Source: Bacteroidales bacterium (GTDB lineage Bacteria; Bacteroidota; Bacteroidia; Bacteroidales; UBA7332). Taken from it: a DNA stretch of 64,000 nt. The translations under genes were made by a program, and so were the position numbers. The notes beneath the pieces were generated by a model. It made no database searches. It was not told the origin of the DNA and saw only the letters and a list, made by a program, of their open reading frames with translations. The DNA lies in the NCBI GenBank assembly GCA_028687995.1, contig JAQTZA010000005.1, positions 186,001 to 250,000 of the forward strand. The letters run 5' to 3'. This document shows, one piece after another, positions 8,035-16,667 of the stretch. The stretch's first letter is position 1. Each line of letters starts with the position of its first letter.

Positions 8035-9308
8035 CGTTTTTTCTTAGCTAAGAGTTGCGAATACAAATGTACATATTCTTTTGCTACGTAAGATTCTGAA
8101 TAACAATCTTCTACTTTTTTTCGGGCATTAGAAGATAAAACTTTGTAATCAGCCTCCCAGAGACACCAATGAATTCCTTCAGCTAGATTTTCAGCGGACT
8201 TATAAATCGATAGAAAACCGTTTTGTTTGTGTTCAATCATTTCGGGAATTCCCCCAACATAAAATCCTGTTGCAGGTGTACCACAAGCCAAAGATTCCAT
8301 AATGGTGTTAGGTAAATTTTCTTCGAGCGATGGAGTAACAAATAAATCTACCGCACAATAGAGATCTCTGATAGCCTCATTATTGGTTAAATAACCAATT
8401 TGATGAATTGGAAATGGAAATAATGAATCGATATTCTCTTTTGATTTACCAAAAAATACCAATTCAATTTCATTGTTTGTGTCGGGGTATTTTTCTGCGA
8501 GAATCTTACATCCATTCACATAATAATCAATCCCTTTTCGTTTATCGGTGACGTTTGCCGCACCGTAAAGCAGTAATTTCTTATTTACAGGTAGACCAAA
8601 TCGTTCCCTTGCTTTTGCTTTATCCGAAGGTTTGTAGAAATCAATATCCAATGGGTTCGGAATCGCTCTTACATTTTTTGGATTAATCAGTACACTCAGC
8701 TTTGTTCTTCTTTCGAGCCATTTGCTACAGGTCACAAACTCAATGTTGGCTTGTTGCCAGATGCGTCTTTTTTTATAAAAAACTTTGTTTGAAAGGTCAT
8801 TTTCGCTTCTCGTTTCAAGAAAATAACACTCTTTGCACTCTCGTTGATAGTTTTCGCAATCGCGAGAATGGTGACATATAGCAGTCGCTGGCCACATGTC
8901 GTGCATTGTCCAAACAATTGGTTTGCCAAGTTTTGAGAGTCGTTTGATTTCTGATAATGAAAGAAAACCTTGATTGATCCAATGAATGTGAAGTATGTCA
9001 GCCTCTTTAACGGCGGGTAGTTTGCTAATGCGAATTCCAGTATTGGCGATGGATACAGCAAAAAGATTATCTAAACTCAATCCTTTGCCAATGTAAATGA
9101 CCAATCTTTCAAATGCAAATCGGAATTTATTCATCCAAAATGCTACTTTCCCCGAATTAGCAGCAATCACATCTGCATCATCCGTTGATTTATCACGAAC
9201 CAGCATTTTTACCTCTACATCCGATTTCTGAAGTGCACGCATCAATCTTTTGCAAGCCACAGCGGCTCCACCAGTCTGTTCGGATGTATTTATAAGGAGG
9301 ATTTTCAT
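8031..9308 (-). CDS. Family 4 glycosyltransferase
   Basis: GT-B retaining transferase of 425 residues. The N-terminus carries the GT4 glycine motif (TSEQTGGAAVACKRL) and the C-terminal domain the nucleotide-sugar motif EENLPNTIMESLACGTP. A cysteine/histidine cluster near residue 147 (CHHSRDCENYQRECKEC) is typical of a Bacteroidota subgroup and may bind metal or form disulfides. The gene starts 17 nt after a promoter-like TACCTTTG. It is coupled to the GT2 gene downstream. The substrate is unknown. Confidence 0.87.
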   Translation of the reverse strand: MKILLINTSEQTGGAAVACKRLMRALQKSDVEVKMLVRDKSTDDADVIAANSGKVAFWMNKFRFAFERLVIYIGKGLSLDNLFAVSIANTGIRISKLPAVKEADILHIHWINQGFLSLSEIKRLSKLGKPIVWTMHDMWPATAICHHSRDCENYQRECKECYFLETRSENDLSNKVFYKKRRIWQQANIEFVTCSKWLERRTKLSVLINPKNVRAIPNPLDIDFYKPSDKAKARERFGLPVNKKLLLYGAANVTDKRKGIDYYVNGCKILAEKYPDTNNEIELVFFGKSKENIDSLFPFPIHQIGYLTNNEAIRDLYCAVDLFVTPSLEENLPNTIMESLACGTPATGFYVGGIPEMIEHKQNGFLSIYKSAENLAEGIHWCLWEADYKVLSSNARKKVEDCYSESYVAKEYVHLYSQLLAKKKR

Positions 9309-9325
9309 TATATTTGAATTAAAAA

Positions 9326-9333
9326 CAAAGGTA
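9326..9333 (-). promoter_or_regulatory. Promoter -7 box for the GT4-GT2 pair
   Basis: TACCTTTG on the minus strand matches the Bacteroidota -7 consensus TAnnTTTG and lies 17 nt before the ATG at 9308. No clear TTTG is present at the -33 position, so the call is tentative. Confidence 0.4.
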
Positions 9334-9413
9334 GTAATATTTTTTAATCTATAGATTTAGAGCCAAATGGAGAAATATTATTAAGAATGTGCGATGTCGT
9401 TCACAAGATTGGT

Positions 9414-9421
9414 TAAATTTG
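9414..9421 (+). promoter_or_regulatory. Promoter -7 box for the legionaminic acid operon
   Basis: TAAATTTG matches TAnnTTTG and lies 22 nt before the ATG at 9444, leaving a short leader. It is divergent from the box at 9326-9333. The -33 element is not recognisable. Confidence 0.45.
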
Positions 9422-9443
9422 CACATATAATGACGAAAAACGA

Positions 9444-10289
9444 ATGACCACTTTCTGGGATAAAGCGCAAAAAACGGTAGATAATTTGGTGCAAACTTCA
9501 CTTTCATTGGTGAAGATTGTCCTGTTTTCGCGCAAACCGACAACCATTCCTGCCGATTTTACACAAAATCGGGAGATTGTGGTATTGGGAAACGGCCCCT
9601 CGTTGCTAAAAACGATTGGTGAAAAGAGCTATTTCCTCGAAAACAAAGATTTGCTGGCGGTCAACTTCGCGGCTACATCCGACTATTTTCAGCAGATTCG
9701 CCCCAATTTGTATGTGGCGGTGGATATGGCTTTCTTTCAGAACGAGGAGTATTGCGAACGGCTTTTCTCAAATCTTGCAAAAAAGGTGGAGTGGCCGTTG
9801 CTGCTTTTTCTACCCGCTAAAGCGAAAAAATATTCCAATTGGCAAAAATACATTTTCGGCAATAGTCAGATTCAGGTTTGCTTTGTCAACATCACCCCGG
9901 TGGTGGGTTTTTCGTGGTTTACTCATCGGTTTTATGCGAATGGATGGGGGATGCCGCGTCCGCGCAATGTGCTTATTCCGGCCATTATGCAGGCTCTGCG
10001 AATGAACTACGCAACGGTGTATGTAGCAGGTGCCGACCACTCGTGGCCACGACAGGTAGCGGTGGATGACGAGAACCGGGTGTACGAAGATTTGCGTCAT
10101 TTCTATTCGGAAAACGAACCGCCCAACCGACACTATTTCACCAAACGATTGGATGAAATTCTCGAAAGCATGGTGGTTGCCTTTCGTTCGTATCACATCG
10201 TGGAGGCATTCAGTCGCTCCATAGGAAAAAAAATATTCAACATCACCGAGGGCTCGTATATCGATGCCTTCGAACGCAAAAAGATATAG
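9444..10289 (+). CDS. MptE-like (DUF115/Maf-related) protein, candidate glycosyltransferase
   Basis: 281-residue protein with the DUF115/MptE-like nucleotide-binding pattern: EIVVLGNGPSLL at about residues 34-45, then LAVNFAATSDYFQ and LYVAVDMAFF. A later segment (VYVAGADHSW) also fits. Proteins of this superfamily include the flagellar Maf proteins linked to transfer of pseudaminic or legionaminic acid. It is the first gene of an operon making CMP-legionaminic acid, 5 nt before legB, so a role as the sugar transferase is a reasonable inference. A different glycan-related role is possible. Confidence 0.7.
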   Translation: MTTFWDKAQKTVDNLVQTSLSLVKIVLFSRKPTTIPADFTQNREIVVLGNGPSLLKTIGEKSYFLENKDLLAVNFAATSDYFQQIRPNLYVAVDMAFFQNEEYCERLFSNLAKKVEWPLLLFLPAKAKKYSNWQKYIFGNSQIQVCFVNITPVVGFSWFTHRFYANGWGMPRPRNVLIPAIMQALRMNYATVYVAGADHSWPRQVAVDDENRVYEDLRHFYSENEPPNRHYFTKRLDEILESMVVAFRSYHIVEAFSRSIGKKIFNITEGSYIDAFERKKI

Positions 10290-10294
10290 ATTTT

Positions 10295-11278
10295 ATGCAG
10301 AAAAAACAGGTTTTGGTGACAGGTGCCGATGGGTTTATCGGGTCGCACCTGACAGAGGCTTTGCTGGCCGAAGGGTTTCGGGTAAAAGCTTTGTCGTACT
10401 ACAATTCGTTCAACGACTGGGGTTGGCTCAATGGGATGAAGCACCCTGATCTTGAAGTGGTAACCGGCGATGTGCGCGATCCACATTTTTGCAAATTGAT
10501 TACGCAGGGAATTGATACTATTTACCATTTGGCGGCATTGATTGCCATTCCATATTCGTACGTTGCACCAGATTGCTACGTAGATACAAATATAAAAGGC
10601 ACACTCAATATATGTCAGGCAGCCAAAGAAAACGGAGTGAAACGCATTTTGGTCACTTCCACATCAGAGGTTTATGGCACTGCAAAATATGTGCCTATCG
10701 ACGAGAAACATCCGAAGCAACCACAATCGCCCTATTCGGCCTCGAAAATCGGAGCAGATGCCATTGCGATGAGTTTTTATTACGCGTTTGAGTTGCCGGT
10801 TACGATTGTCCGTCCGTTCAATACTTACGGTCCGCGTCAGTCGGCGCGTGCCATTATCCCAACGATTATTACTCAGATAGCTTACGGGAAACGGGAAATT
10901 AAACTCGGAGATCTGACTCCTACACGCGATTTCAACTTTGTAAAAGATACCTGTCGCGGTTTTATTCAACTGGCTAACTGTGAGGCATCTGTAGGTAAGG
11001 AGGTAAACATCGCGAGCAATTTCGAGATTTCGATGCGCGACACGCTGGAGCTGATTGCGAAACTGATGAATGCCGATGTACGTTTTGTGGAAGATGAACA
11101 GCGCCTGCGTCCGAAAGATTCGGAGGTTTTCCGCTTGTGGGGCGACAACTCGAAAATCAAATCGCTGACCGGATTTGAGCCGCTTTATGATATCGAAAAA
11201 GGGTTGAAAGAGACCATCGACTGGTTTCTGGATCCCGAAAATCTATCTAAATACAAAGCCGATATTTACAATGTTTGA
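10295..11278 (+). CDS. legB: NAD-dependent sugar 4,6-dehydratase LegB
   Basis: Short-chain dehydrogenase/reductase that in the legionaminic acid route converts GDP-GlcNAc to the 4-keto-6-deoxy sugar. The NAD motif VTGADGFIGSH is at about residues 7-17, STSEVYG contains the catalytic Ser/Thr, YSASK supplies Tyr and Lys, and RPFNTYGPRQSARAIIP is typical of the LegB group. It has 327 residues. The last 8 nt overlap legC. Donor specificity (GDP rather than UDP) is inferred from the PtmE-like gene downstream. Confidence 0.87.
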   Translation: MQKKQVLVTGADGFIGSHLTEALLAEGFRVKALSYYNSFNDWGWLNGMKHPDLEVVTGDVRDPHFCKLITQGIDTIYHLAALIAIPYSYVAPDCYVDTNIKGTLNICQAAKENGVKRILVTSTSEVYGTAKYVPIDEKHPKQPQSPYSASKIGADAIAMSFYYAFELPVTIVRPFNTYGPRQSARAIIPTIITQIAYGKREIKLGDLTPTRDFNFVKDTCRGFIQLANCEASVGKEVNIASNFEISMRDTLELIAKLMNADVRFVEDEQRLRPKDSEVFRLWGDNSKIKSLTGFEPLYDIEKGLKETIDWFLDPENLSKYKADIYNV

Positions 11279-12410
11279 CGCGACAATCGACTACATCAAA
11301 GAGCTGTACGGAAATCCTGCTTTTGTGGGGTTGCACGAACCCCGTTTTGCGGGCAACGAAAAACAGTATGTGGCAGATTGCATCGATTCTACCTTTGTGT
11401 CGAGTGTCGGGAAGTACGTCGATCGGTTTGAACAAATGGTGGAAGAGTTTACCGGATGTGCCAAAGTGGTGGCTTGTGTGAACGGTACAAATTCGTTGCA
11501 TCTGGCTTTGACGCTGGTGGGCGTTGAACAGGATGACGAGGTGCTGACACAAGCTTTGACTTTTATTGCCACAGCCAATGCAATCAGTTATTGCGTAGCG
11601 ATTCCTATTTTTCTGGATGTAGATAAAGATACGATGGGGCTTTCGCCGGATGCTGTGAGAGCTTTTCTGGAGAAGAATGGCGAAAAACGGGGAGAATTTA
11701 CCTACAACAAAACTACAGGTCGCCGCATAAAAGCCTGTGTGCCCATGCATACGTTTGGCCACGCAGTCCGAATGGACGAACTGATCGATGTCTGCGCGGA
11801 ATACAACATTTCGGTCGTAGAAGATGCAGCGGAAAGTCTCGGTTCTTATTATAAAGGAAAACATACGGGAACGATTGCCGAAATCGGGATTTTGAGTTTC
11901 AACGGAAATAAGACGATTACCACAGGCGGTGGCGGAATGCTTTTGTTCAAAGACAAGGCATTGGGAATGCACGCCAAGCACCTGACTACGCAGGCCAAAT
12001 TGCCTCACCGTTGGGAATTTGCTCACGATGAAATCGGCTACAACTACCGGATGCCCAATCTGAATGCAGCTTTAGGCTGTGCGCAGATGGAGCAACTTCC
12101 CCTATTTTTGGAGAAGAAAAAAGAGTTGGCGCAACTCTATCGCTTGTTTTTTGAAAAACAAAATATTCAGTTTGTTACTGCACCTGAGCATTCAGATTCC
12201 AATTATTGGCTGAATGCCGTGATTCTCAACGACATCAAAGAGCGAGATGCTTTCCTGGCTGTCACGAACGACAATGGTGTAATGACGCGTCCGATTTGGA
12301 GATTGATGAACCGGTTGCCTATGTTTACGCGTTGTCAGACGGACGATTTGGTTAATTCTATTTGGCTTGAAGAGAGAGTGGTTAACATTCCAAGCAGTGT
12401 GAGATTATGA
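11271..12410 (+). CDS. legC: PLP aminotransferase LegC (DegT/DnrJ/EryC1 family)
   Basis: Transfers an amino group to C4 of the keto sugar made by LegB. The internal aldimine lysine is probably K214 in SFNGNKTITTGGGG, and the cofactor-binding aspartate D185 in VVEDAAES. Length is 379 residues, normal for sugar aminotransferases. It overlaps legB by 8 nt and legH by 4 nt. The LegC name rests on operon context; the fold-family call is secure. Confidence 0.87.
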   Translation: MFDATIDYIKELYGNPAFVGLHEPRFAGNEKQYVADCIDSTFVSSVGKYVDRFEQMVEEFTGCAKVVACVNGTNSLHLALTLVGVEQDDEVLTQALTFIATANAISYCVAIPIFLDVDKDTMGLSPDAVRAFLEKNGEKRGEFTYNKTTGRRIKACVPMHTFGHAVRMDELIDVCAEYNISVVEDAAESLGSYYKGKHTGTIAEIGILSFNGNKTITTGGGGMLLFKDKALGMHAKHLTTQAKLPHRWEFAHDEIGYNYRMPNLNAALGCAQMEQLPLFLEKKKELAQLYRLFFEKQNIQFVTAPEHSDSNYWLNAVILNDIKERDAFLAVTNDNGVMTRPIWRLMNRLPMFTRCQTDDLVNSIWLEERVVNIPSSVRL

Positions 12411-12988
12411 AGAAAATTGTTGTAATAGGTGGTGGCGGTCATGCCAAAGTGCTTATTAGCATTCTTAAAAAAAACGCTGATTTTGAATTAATTGGCTATA
12501 CTGATCCCGAAGATAAAGGCGCATTGCTTGGCATTTCATATCTTGGGGAGGACGAAGTTATTCCTTCTCTTTTGGCAAATGAAAAAGAGCTTTTTGCCGC
12601 GATGGGCGTGGGTAGCGTGAATGTGAACGGATACCGCGAAAAGGTCTATTCTACCATTAAATCGTTCGGGATTGAATTTCCGGCGATAGTTTCTAAAGAT
12701 GCGATTGTGAATGAAGATGTTGAGCTCGGCGAAGGCACGGTTGTGTATGACGGAGTAGTCGTTAACAGCGGCACTCGAATCGGTATCGGAGCGATTATCA
12801 ACACCAACTCCACGGTAGAACACGACTGTGTGATAGGTGATTTTACGCACGTTGCGCCAGGTTCCACGCTTTGTGGCGAAGTCAATGTTGGGAGAAACTG
12901 CATGATTGGAGCCGGAAGTACTGTTATTCAATCCATCACAATTCCTGCAAACAGTTTGGTAAGAGCTGGTTCTGTGGTTGTGAAATAG
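12407..12988 (+). CDS. legH: Sugar O/N-acetyltransferase LegH (NeuD/PglD-like)
   Basis: Left-handed beta-helix acetyltransferase of 193 residues. The N-terminal motif VVIGGGGHAKV is typical of the NeuD/PglD group and binds substrate. Hexapeptide repeats run from about residue 95 to the end (GTRIGIGAIINTNSTVEHDC and following). In context it would acetylate the C4 amino group of the 2,4-diamino sugar using acetyl-CoA. It is coupled to legC by an ATGA overlap, and the DUF4062 gene starts 21 nt after its stop. Confidence 0.85.
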   Translation: MKKIVVIGGGGHAKVLISILKKNADFELIGYTDPEDKGALLGISYLGEDEVIPSLLANEKELFAAMGVGSVNVNGYREKVYSTIKSFGIEFPAIVSKDAIVNEDVELGEGTVVYDGVVVNSGTRIGIGAIINTNSTVEHDCVIGDFTHVAPGSTLCGEVNVGRNCMIGAGSTVIQSITIPANSLVRAGSVVVK

Positions 12989-13009
12989 TTAGTTGAAGCA
13001 TTAGGATTT

Positions 13010-14491
13010 ATGGCAAAGAAAAAAATATTCATAAGCAGTGTCCAAGCCGAATTCAGTGCGGAGCGAAAAGCTTTGCGCGAATATATCTTGTCCGATGCGT
13101 TATTGGGTAAATTTTTTGAGCCTTTTATTTTTGAATTATTGCCTGCTGTTGAACAACGTGCGGATGAGCTCTATTTGCGAGAAGTTGAAAGAAGTGATAT
13201 TTATCTTGGACTCTTGGGGAAGCAATATGGGTACGAGGATAAAGACGGTATTTCTCCTACAGAATTAGAATTCAACGCTGCAACCGAGCATCATAAAACG
13301 CGTCTAGTTTTTCTCACTAGCGACCAAAATAGCGATCGTCACCAGAAAGAACAAGCCTTTATATCTAAAGTGCAAGATGTATTGGTGCGAAAGAAGTTTG
13401 CAGCTATCGATGATTTGAAATCGGCAGTTTATACTTCGCTGATTCGTTATCTTGAAGAGAAAGAGATTATTCGAGTTGGTCCATTTGATGCCACCTTTAA
13501 TCAGTCGGCTAAAATAGAAGACTTGGATGTGGAGAAAATCAAAGAGTTTGTGAGAATTGCTCGTTCAAAAAGAGGATTTCCACTTGACGAAAACAGTAAT
13601 CCTGTCAAAATTCTTTCACATCTTAATTTGCAGGATGATTCGCGTATTACGAATGCTGCGCTTTTGCTATTTGGTAAATTCCCACAGCGCTATTTTATCA
13701 ATTCTGAAGTCAGATGTGCCTCCTTTCACGGAACAATTGTCGAAAAACCGATTGCTTCGTACAAGGTTTTTAAGGGGACAGTTTTTGAACTGGTCGATCA
13801 GGCGGTTGAATTTGTACTTGCGAAATTAGATTATCGGATTGGAACCCGTTCAGTGGAAATTAGTATTCCTGGAAGTTATGAAATTCCAAAGGAAGTCATT
13901 GCCGAAGCCATTGTGAATGCTATTGTGCATAGGGATTACACAAGTAATGCAAGTGTGCAGATTATGTTGTTTGCTGATCGGCTTGAGATTTGGAATCCGG
14001 GATCTTTACCTTTAGGTTGGACGACCGAAAAGTTAAAGCATTTGCATACTTCTATTCCTGCCAATCCATTGTTGGCCGAGCCGATGTATTTGTCTGGCTA
14101 TATTGAGCGGTTAGGAACAGGAACTGCTGATATTATTCAAAAATCGGTTGATTCTGGTCTTAGAGAGCCGGAGTTTATTCAGGAAGATGACTTTCGGACG
14201 GTTATTTATCGACCAGTTACCCCGCAAGCTACCATGGAAGCTACCATGGAAGCTACCATGGAAGTTCAGAAATTAGTACTCGTGGTAGAAGGTGAAATGA
14301 AGCGTTTAGAAATACAAAAACTACTTCAACTAAAGAATGACGATTATTTCAGACTAAATTACATACTTCCAGCGCTTGATTTCGGGTTGATTGAGTTCAA
14401 ATATCCTGAATCGCCACGACATCCAGACCAAAAATATCATCTAACTGACAAAGGATTAGCTTTACAAAAGAAATTGAAAAACGAGAAATGA
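13010..14491 (+). CDS. DUF4062 plus AlbA/RecG-like ATPase domain protein
   Basis: 493-residue multidomain protein unrelated to sugar synthesis. Residues 1 to about 100 match DUF4062 (KKIFISSVQAEFSAERKALR). A central region (about 165-380) resembles the GHKL-type ATPase C-terminal part of AlbA/Schlafen-like RecG-related regulators, with EVIAEAIVNAIVHRDY and YIERLGTGTADII. A 12-bp tandem repeat gives ATMEATMEATME, followed by a winged-helix-like tail. Related architectures occur in defence and transcription-control proteins. It starts 21 nt after legH and overlaps legI by 4 nt, so it is embedded in the operon. Its function is unknown. Confidence 0.8.
   Translation: MAKKKIFISSVQAEFSAERKALREYILSDALLGKFFEPFIFELLPAVEQRADELYLREVERSDIYLGLLGKQYGYEDKDGISPTELEFNAATEHHKTRLVFLTSDQNSDRHQKEQAFISKVQDVLVRKKFAAIDDLKSAVYTSLIRYLEEKEIIRVGPFDATFNQSAKIEDLDVEKIKEFVRIARSKRGFPLDENSNPVKILSHLNLQDDSRITNAALLLFGKFPQRYFINSEVRCASFHGTIVEKPIASYKVFKGTVFELVDQAVEFVLAKLDYRIGTRSVEISIPGSYEIPKEVIAEAIVNAIVHRDYTSNASVQIMLFADRLEIWNPGSLPLGWTTEKLKHLHTSIPANPLLAEPMYLSGYIERLGTGTADIIQKSVDSGLREPEFIQEDDFRTVIYRPVTPQATMEATMEATMEVQKLVLVVEGEMKRLEIQKLLQLKNDDYFRLNYILPALDFGLIEFKYPESPRHPDQKYHLTDKGLALQKKLKNEK
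14229..14264 (+). repeat. Three tandem copies of a 12-bp unit
   Basis: GCTACCATGGAA occurs three times in direct tandem inside the DUF4062/ATPase gene and encodes ATME each time. The unit keeps the reading frame, so copy-number change would lengthen or shorten the linker between the ATPase-like domain and the C-terminal tail without a frameshift. Confidence 0.9.
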
Positions 14492-15501
14492 GCATTTCAA
14501 CAAAAACATATATCATTGCCGAAGCCGGTGTGAATCACAACGGCGACATAAATATGGCTAAGCGACTGATTGAAGTAGCCAAAGCGGCAGGTGCCGATGC
14601 GGTGAAATTTCAGACGTTCAAAACCGAACTTTTAGTCAGCAAAAATGCGCCAAAAGCGGATTATCAAAAAGCCACCACAGATGCCGAAGAGAACCAATTC
14701 GACATGATCAAAAAGCTCGAATTGTCGGTAGAAGACCATGCTGTTTTGATGGATTATTGCCGCGAGATTGGCATAGAGTTCTTGTCGTCGCCATTTGATT
14801 TGGAAAGTATTGATTTGCTGCACGAAATCGGATTGCCGTTGTTTAAAATTCCCTCGGGAGAAATCACCAACTTACCTTATCTGAAAAAGATTGCGGCGTT
14901 CAACAAACGAGTCATTCTCTCCACCGGAATGTCCACATTGGTAGAATTGAAAGAAGCTGTTAATCTGATTGTTGCTAATGGAACAGACAAAAATAAAATC
15001 ACACTTTTGCATTGCAACACCGAATATCCGACGCCTTACGTAGATGTCAATCTGAAAGCTATGCAAACACTGAAAGCCGCTTTTAATGTTGAGGTGGGGT
15101 ATTCTGACCATACGCAGGGCATTGAAGTATCAATTGCGGCTGTGGCATTAGGCGCTACGGTGATTGAGAAGCACTTCACGCTCGATAAATCGCTTCCAGG
15201 TCCCGATCAGTTAGCATCGTTAGACCCACAGGAGTTGAAGCAGATGGTAGATAGCATTCGACATATCGAGAAAGCGTTAGGTAATGGAGTGAAGGAAGTT
15301 TCAGCTTCTGAAAATAAAAATATAGCCATTGCTCGCAAAAGCATTGTGGCAGCGGTTGACATCAAAAAAGGAGAGTTGTTCTCCGAAAAAAATATAACGG
15401 TGAAACGACCTGGCAATGGAATTTCGCCCATGAAATGGGAATCGGTGTTAGGCGAAATCGCCAAACGGGATTTTTTGGCTGACGAATTGATAGAATTATG
15501 A
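14488..15501 (+). CDS. legI: N,N'-diacetyllegionaminate synthase LegI (NeuB family)
   Basis: Condenses 2,4-diacetamido-2,4,6-trideoxymannose with phosphoenolpyruvate to give legionaminic acid. The NeuB TIM barrel is marked by EAGVNHNGD, KFQTFKTE, KIPSGEITNLPYL, STGMSTL, GYSDHT and EKHFTLDKSLPGPD. The C-terminal SAF (antifreeze-like) domain covers about residues 275-337. Length is 337 residues. Overlaps of 4 nt join it to the DUF4062 gene and legG. A sialic or pseudaminic acid synthase is the alternative, but the neighbouring LegB/C/H/PtmE set favours legionaminic acid. Confidence 0.92.
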   Translation: MSISTKTYIIAEAGVNHNGDINMAKRLIEVAKAAGADAVKFQTFKTELLVSKNAPKADYQKATTDAEENQFDMIKKLELSVEDHAVLMDYCREIGIEFLSSPFDLESIDLLHEIGLPLFKIPSGEITNLPYLKKIAAFNKRVILSTGMSTLVELKEAVNLIVANGTDKNKITLLHCNTEYPTPYVDVNLKAMQTLKAAFNVEVGYSDHTQGIEVSIAAVALGATVIEKHFTLDKSLPGPDQLASLDPQELKQMVDSIRHIEKALGNGVKEVSASENKNIAIARKSIVAAVDIKKGELFSEKNITVKRPGNGISPMKWESVLGEIAKRDFLADELIEL

Positions 15502-16667
15502 GAAAAATCTGCGTTGTAACTACCACCCGGGCCGATTATGGCATACTCAAACAACTGATGTTTGCTATCAAAGCCGACCCTGAGCTTCAACTTCAGGTGA
15601 TTGCAACAAATATGCACCTTTCTGCCGAATTTGGGAATACGTACCAAGAGATTCTGAACGACGGTTTTGTGATTGACAAGAAAGTGGAAATGCTGCAATC
15701 GACCGATTCGGCGAATGCTATCTGCAAATCGATTGGGAAAGGTGCAATGGGCTTTGCCGATGCTTACGAAGAGTTGAATCCCGATTTAATCGTGGTATTG
15801 GGTGACCGATACGAAATGATTGCGATTGTTTCGGCAGCACTTTTCTGTCGGATTCCAGTGGCACACATTCACGGAGGGGAAATTACGGAAGGAGCTTACG
15901 ACGATGCCGTTCGCCACGCTGTGACCAAGATGAGCCACTTGCATTTTGCTTCGACGGAGTCATACAGAAATCGGATTATCCAAATGGGCGAACAACCTGA
16001 AACGGTTTTCAACGTAGGTGCGATGGGCGTAGATGCCATTCGCTCGCTCAAATTGATGCCGAAAGAGGCATTGGAAGATTCACTCGGTTTCACGTTTTCT
16101 TCACCCACCGCATTGATAACCTTTCATCCAGTTACGCTCGACAATCAGATGAGTTCTCTCGAGCAATTGTCGAATCTCTTGACTGTTTTACGAGCTAAAA
16201 AAGAGCTCTGTTGCTTGTTTACCTATCCGAATTCGGATACTGACGGACGACAAATCATTGAAATGATAAATGCCTTTGTTGAGGAAAATAAAGAACGCTC
16301 ATTTTGCATTCCATCCTTGGGTCAGTTTCGCTATTTCTCGGCATTGAAGCAGGTTGATTTTGTGTTGGGTAACTCGTCCAGCGGCATCATCGAAGTTCCA
16401 AGTTTTGGTATTCCAACAGTCAATATTGGCATTCGCCAGAAAGGAAGGCTTCGTGCTGAAAGTGTAATCGACTGCGCGCCAAGTGTCGAAGGAATCTCAA
16501 AAGCGATAGATAATGCGTTGAACACTGAGTTCGCACGATTTGCAAAAGAAGTCGAAAATCCCTACTTTCGCCCCGATTCGGCGCAACAGATTTTGCACAT
16601 ACTGAAAACAGCCGACTTATCGCAGATTCTGCAAAAACGGTTTTACGATATACCCTTTCAACTATGA
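15498..16667 (+). CDS. legG: Hydrolysing nucleotide-sugar 2-epimerase LegG (NeuC family)
   Basis: Removes the nucleotide and inverts C2 to give the free 2,4-diacetamido mannose derivative used by LegI. The GT-B-like fold is marked by TTTRADYGILKQL at the start, VVLGDRYEM, HIHGGEITEGAYDDAVRHA (active-site region) and GNSSSGIIEVPSFG near the C-terminus. It has 389 residues. It is coupled by 4-nt overlaps to legI and the PtmE-like gene. Confidence 0.92.
   Translation: MRKICVVTTTRADYGILKQLMFAIKADPELQLQVIATNMHLSAEFGNTYQEILNDGFVIDKKVEMLQSTDSANAICKSIGKGAMGFADAYEELNPDLIVVLGDRYEMIAIVSAALFCRIPVAHIHGGEITEGAYDDAVRHAVTKMSHLHFASTESYRNRIIQMGEQPETVFNVGAMGVDAIRSLKLMPKEALEDSLGFTFSSPTALITFHPVTLDNQMSSLEQLSNLLTVLRAKKELCCLFTYPNSDTDGRQIIEMINAFVEENKERSFCIPSLGQFRYFSALKQVDFVLGNSSSGIIEVPSFGIPTVNIGIRQKGRLRAESVIDCAPSVEGISKAIDNALNTEFARFAKEVENPYFRPDSAQQILHILKTADLSQILQKRFYDIPFQL

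Noticed and set aside
11247-12026. 259-codon ORF on the minus strand
   Set aside because: Antisense shadow of legC and the end of legB; composition is atypical and it has no motif.
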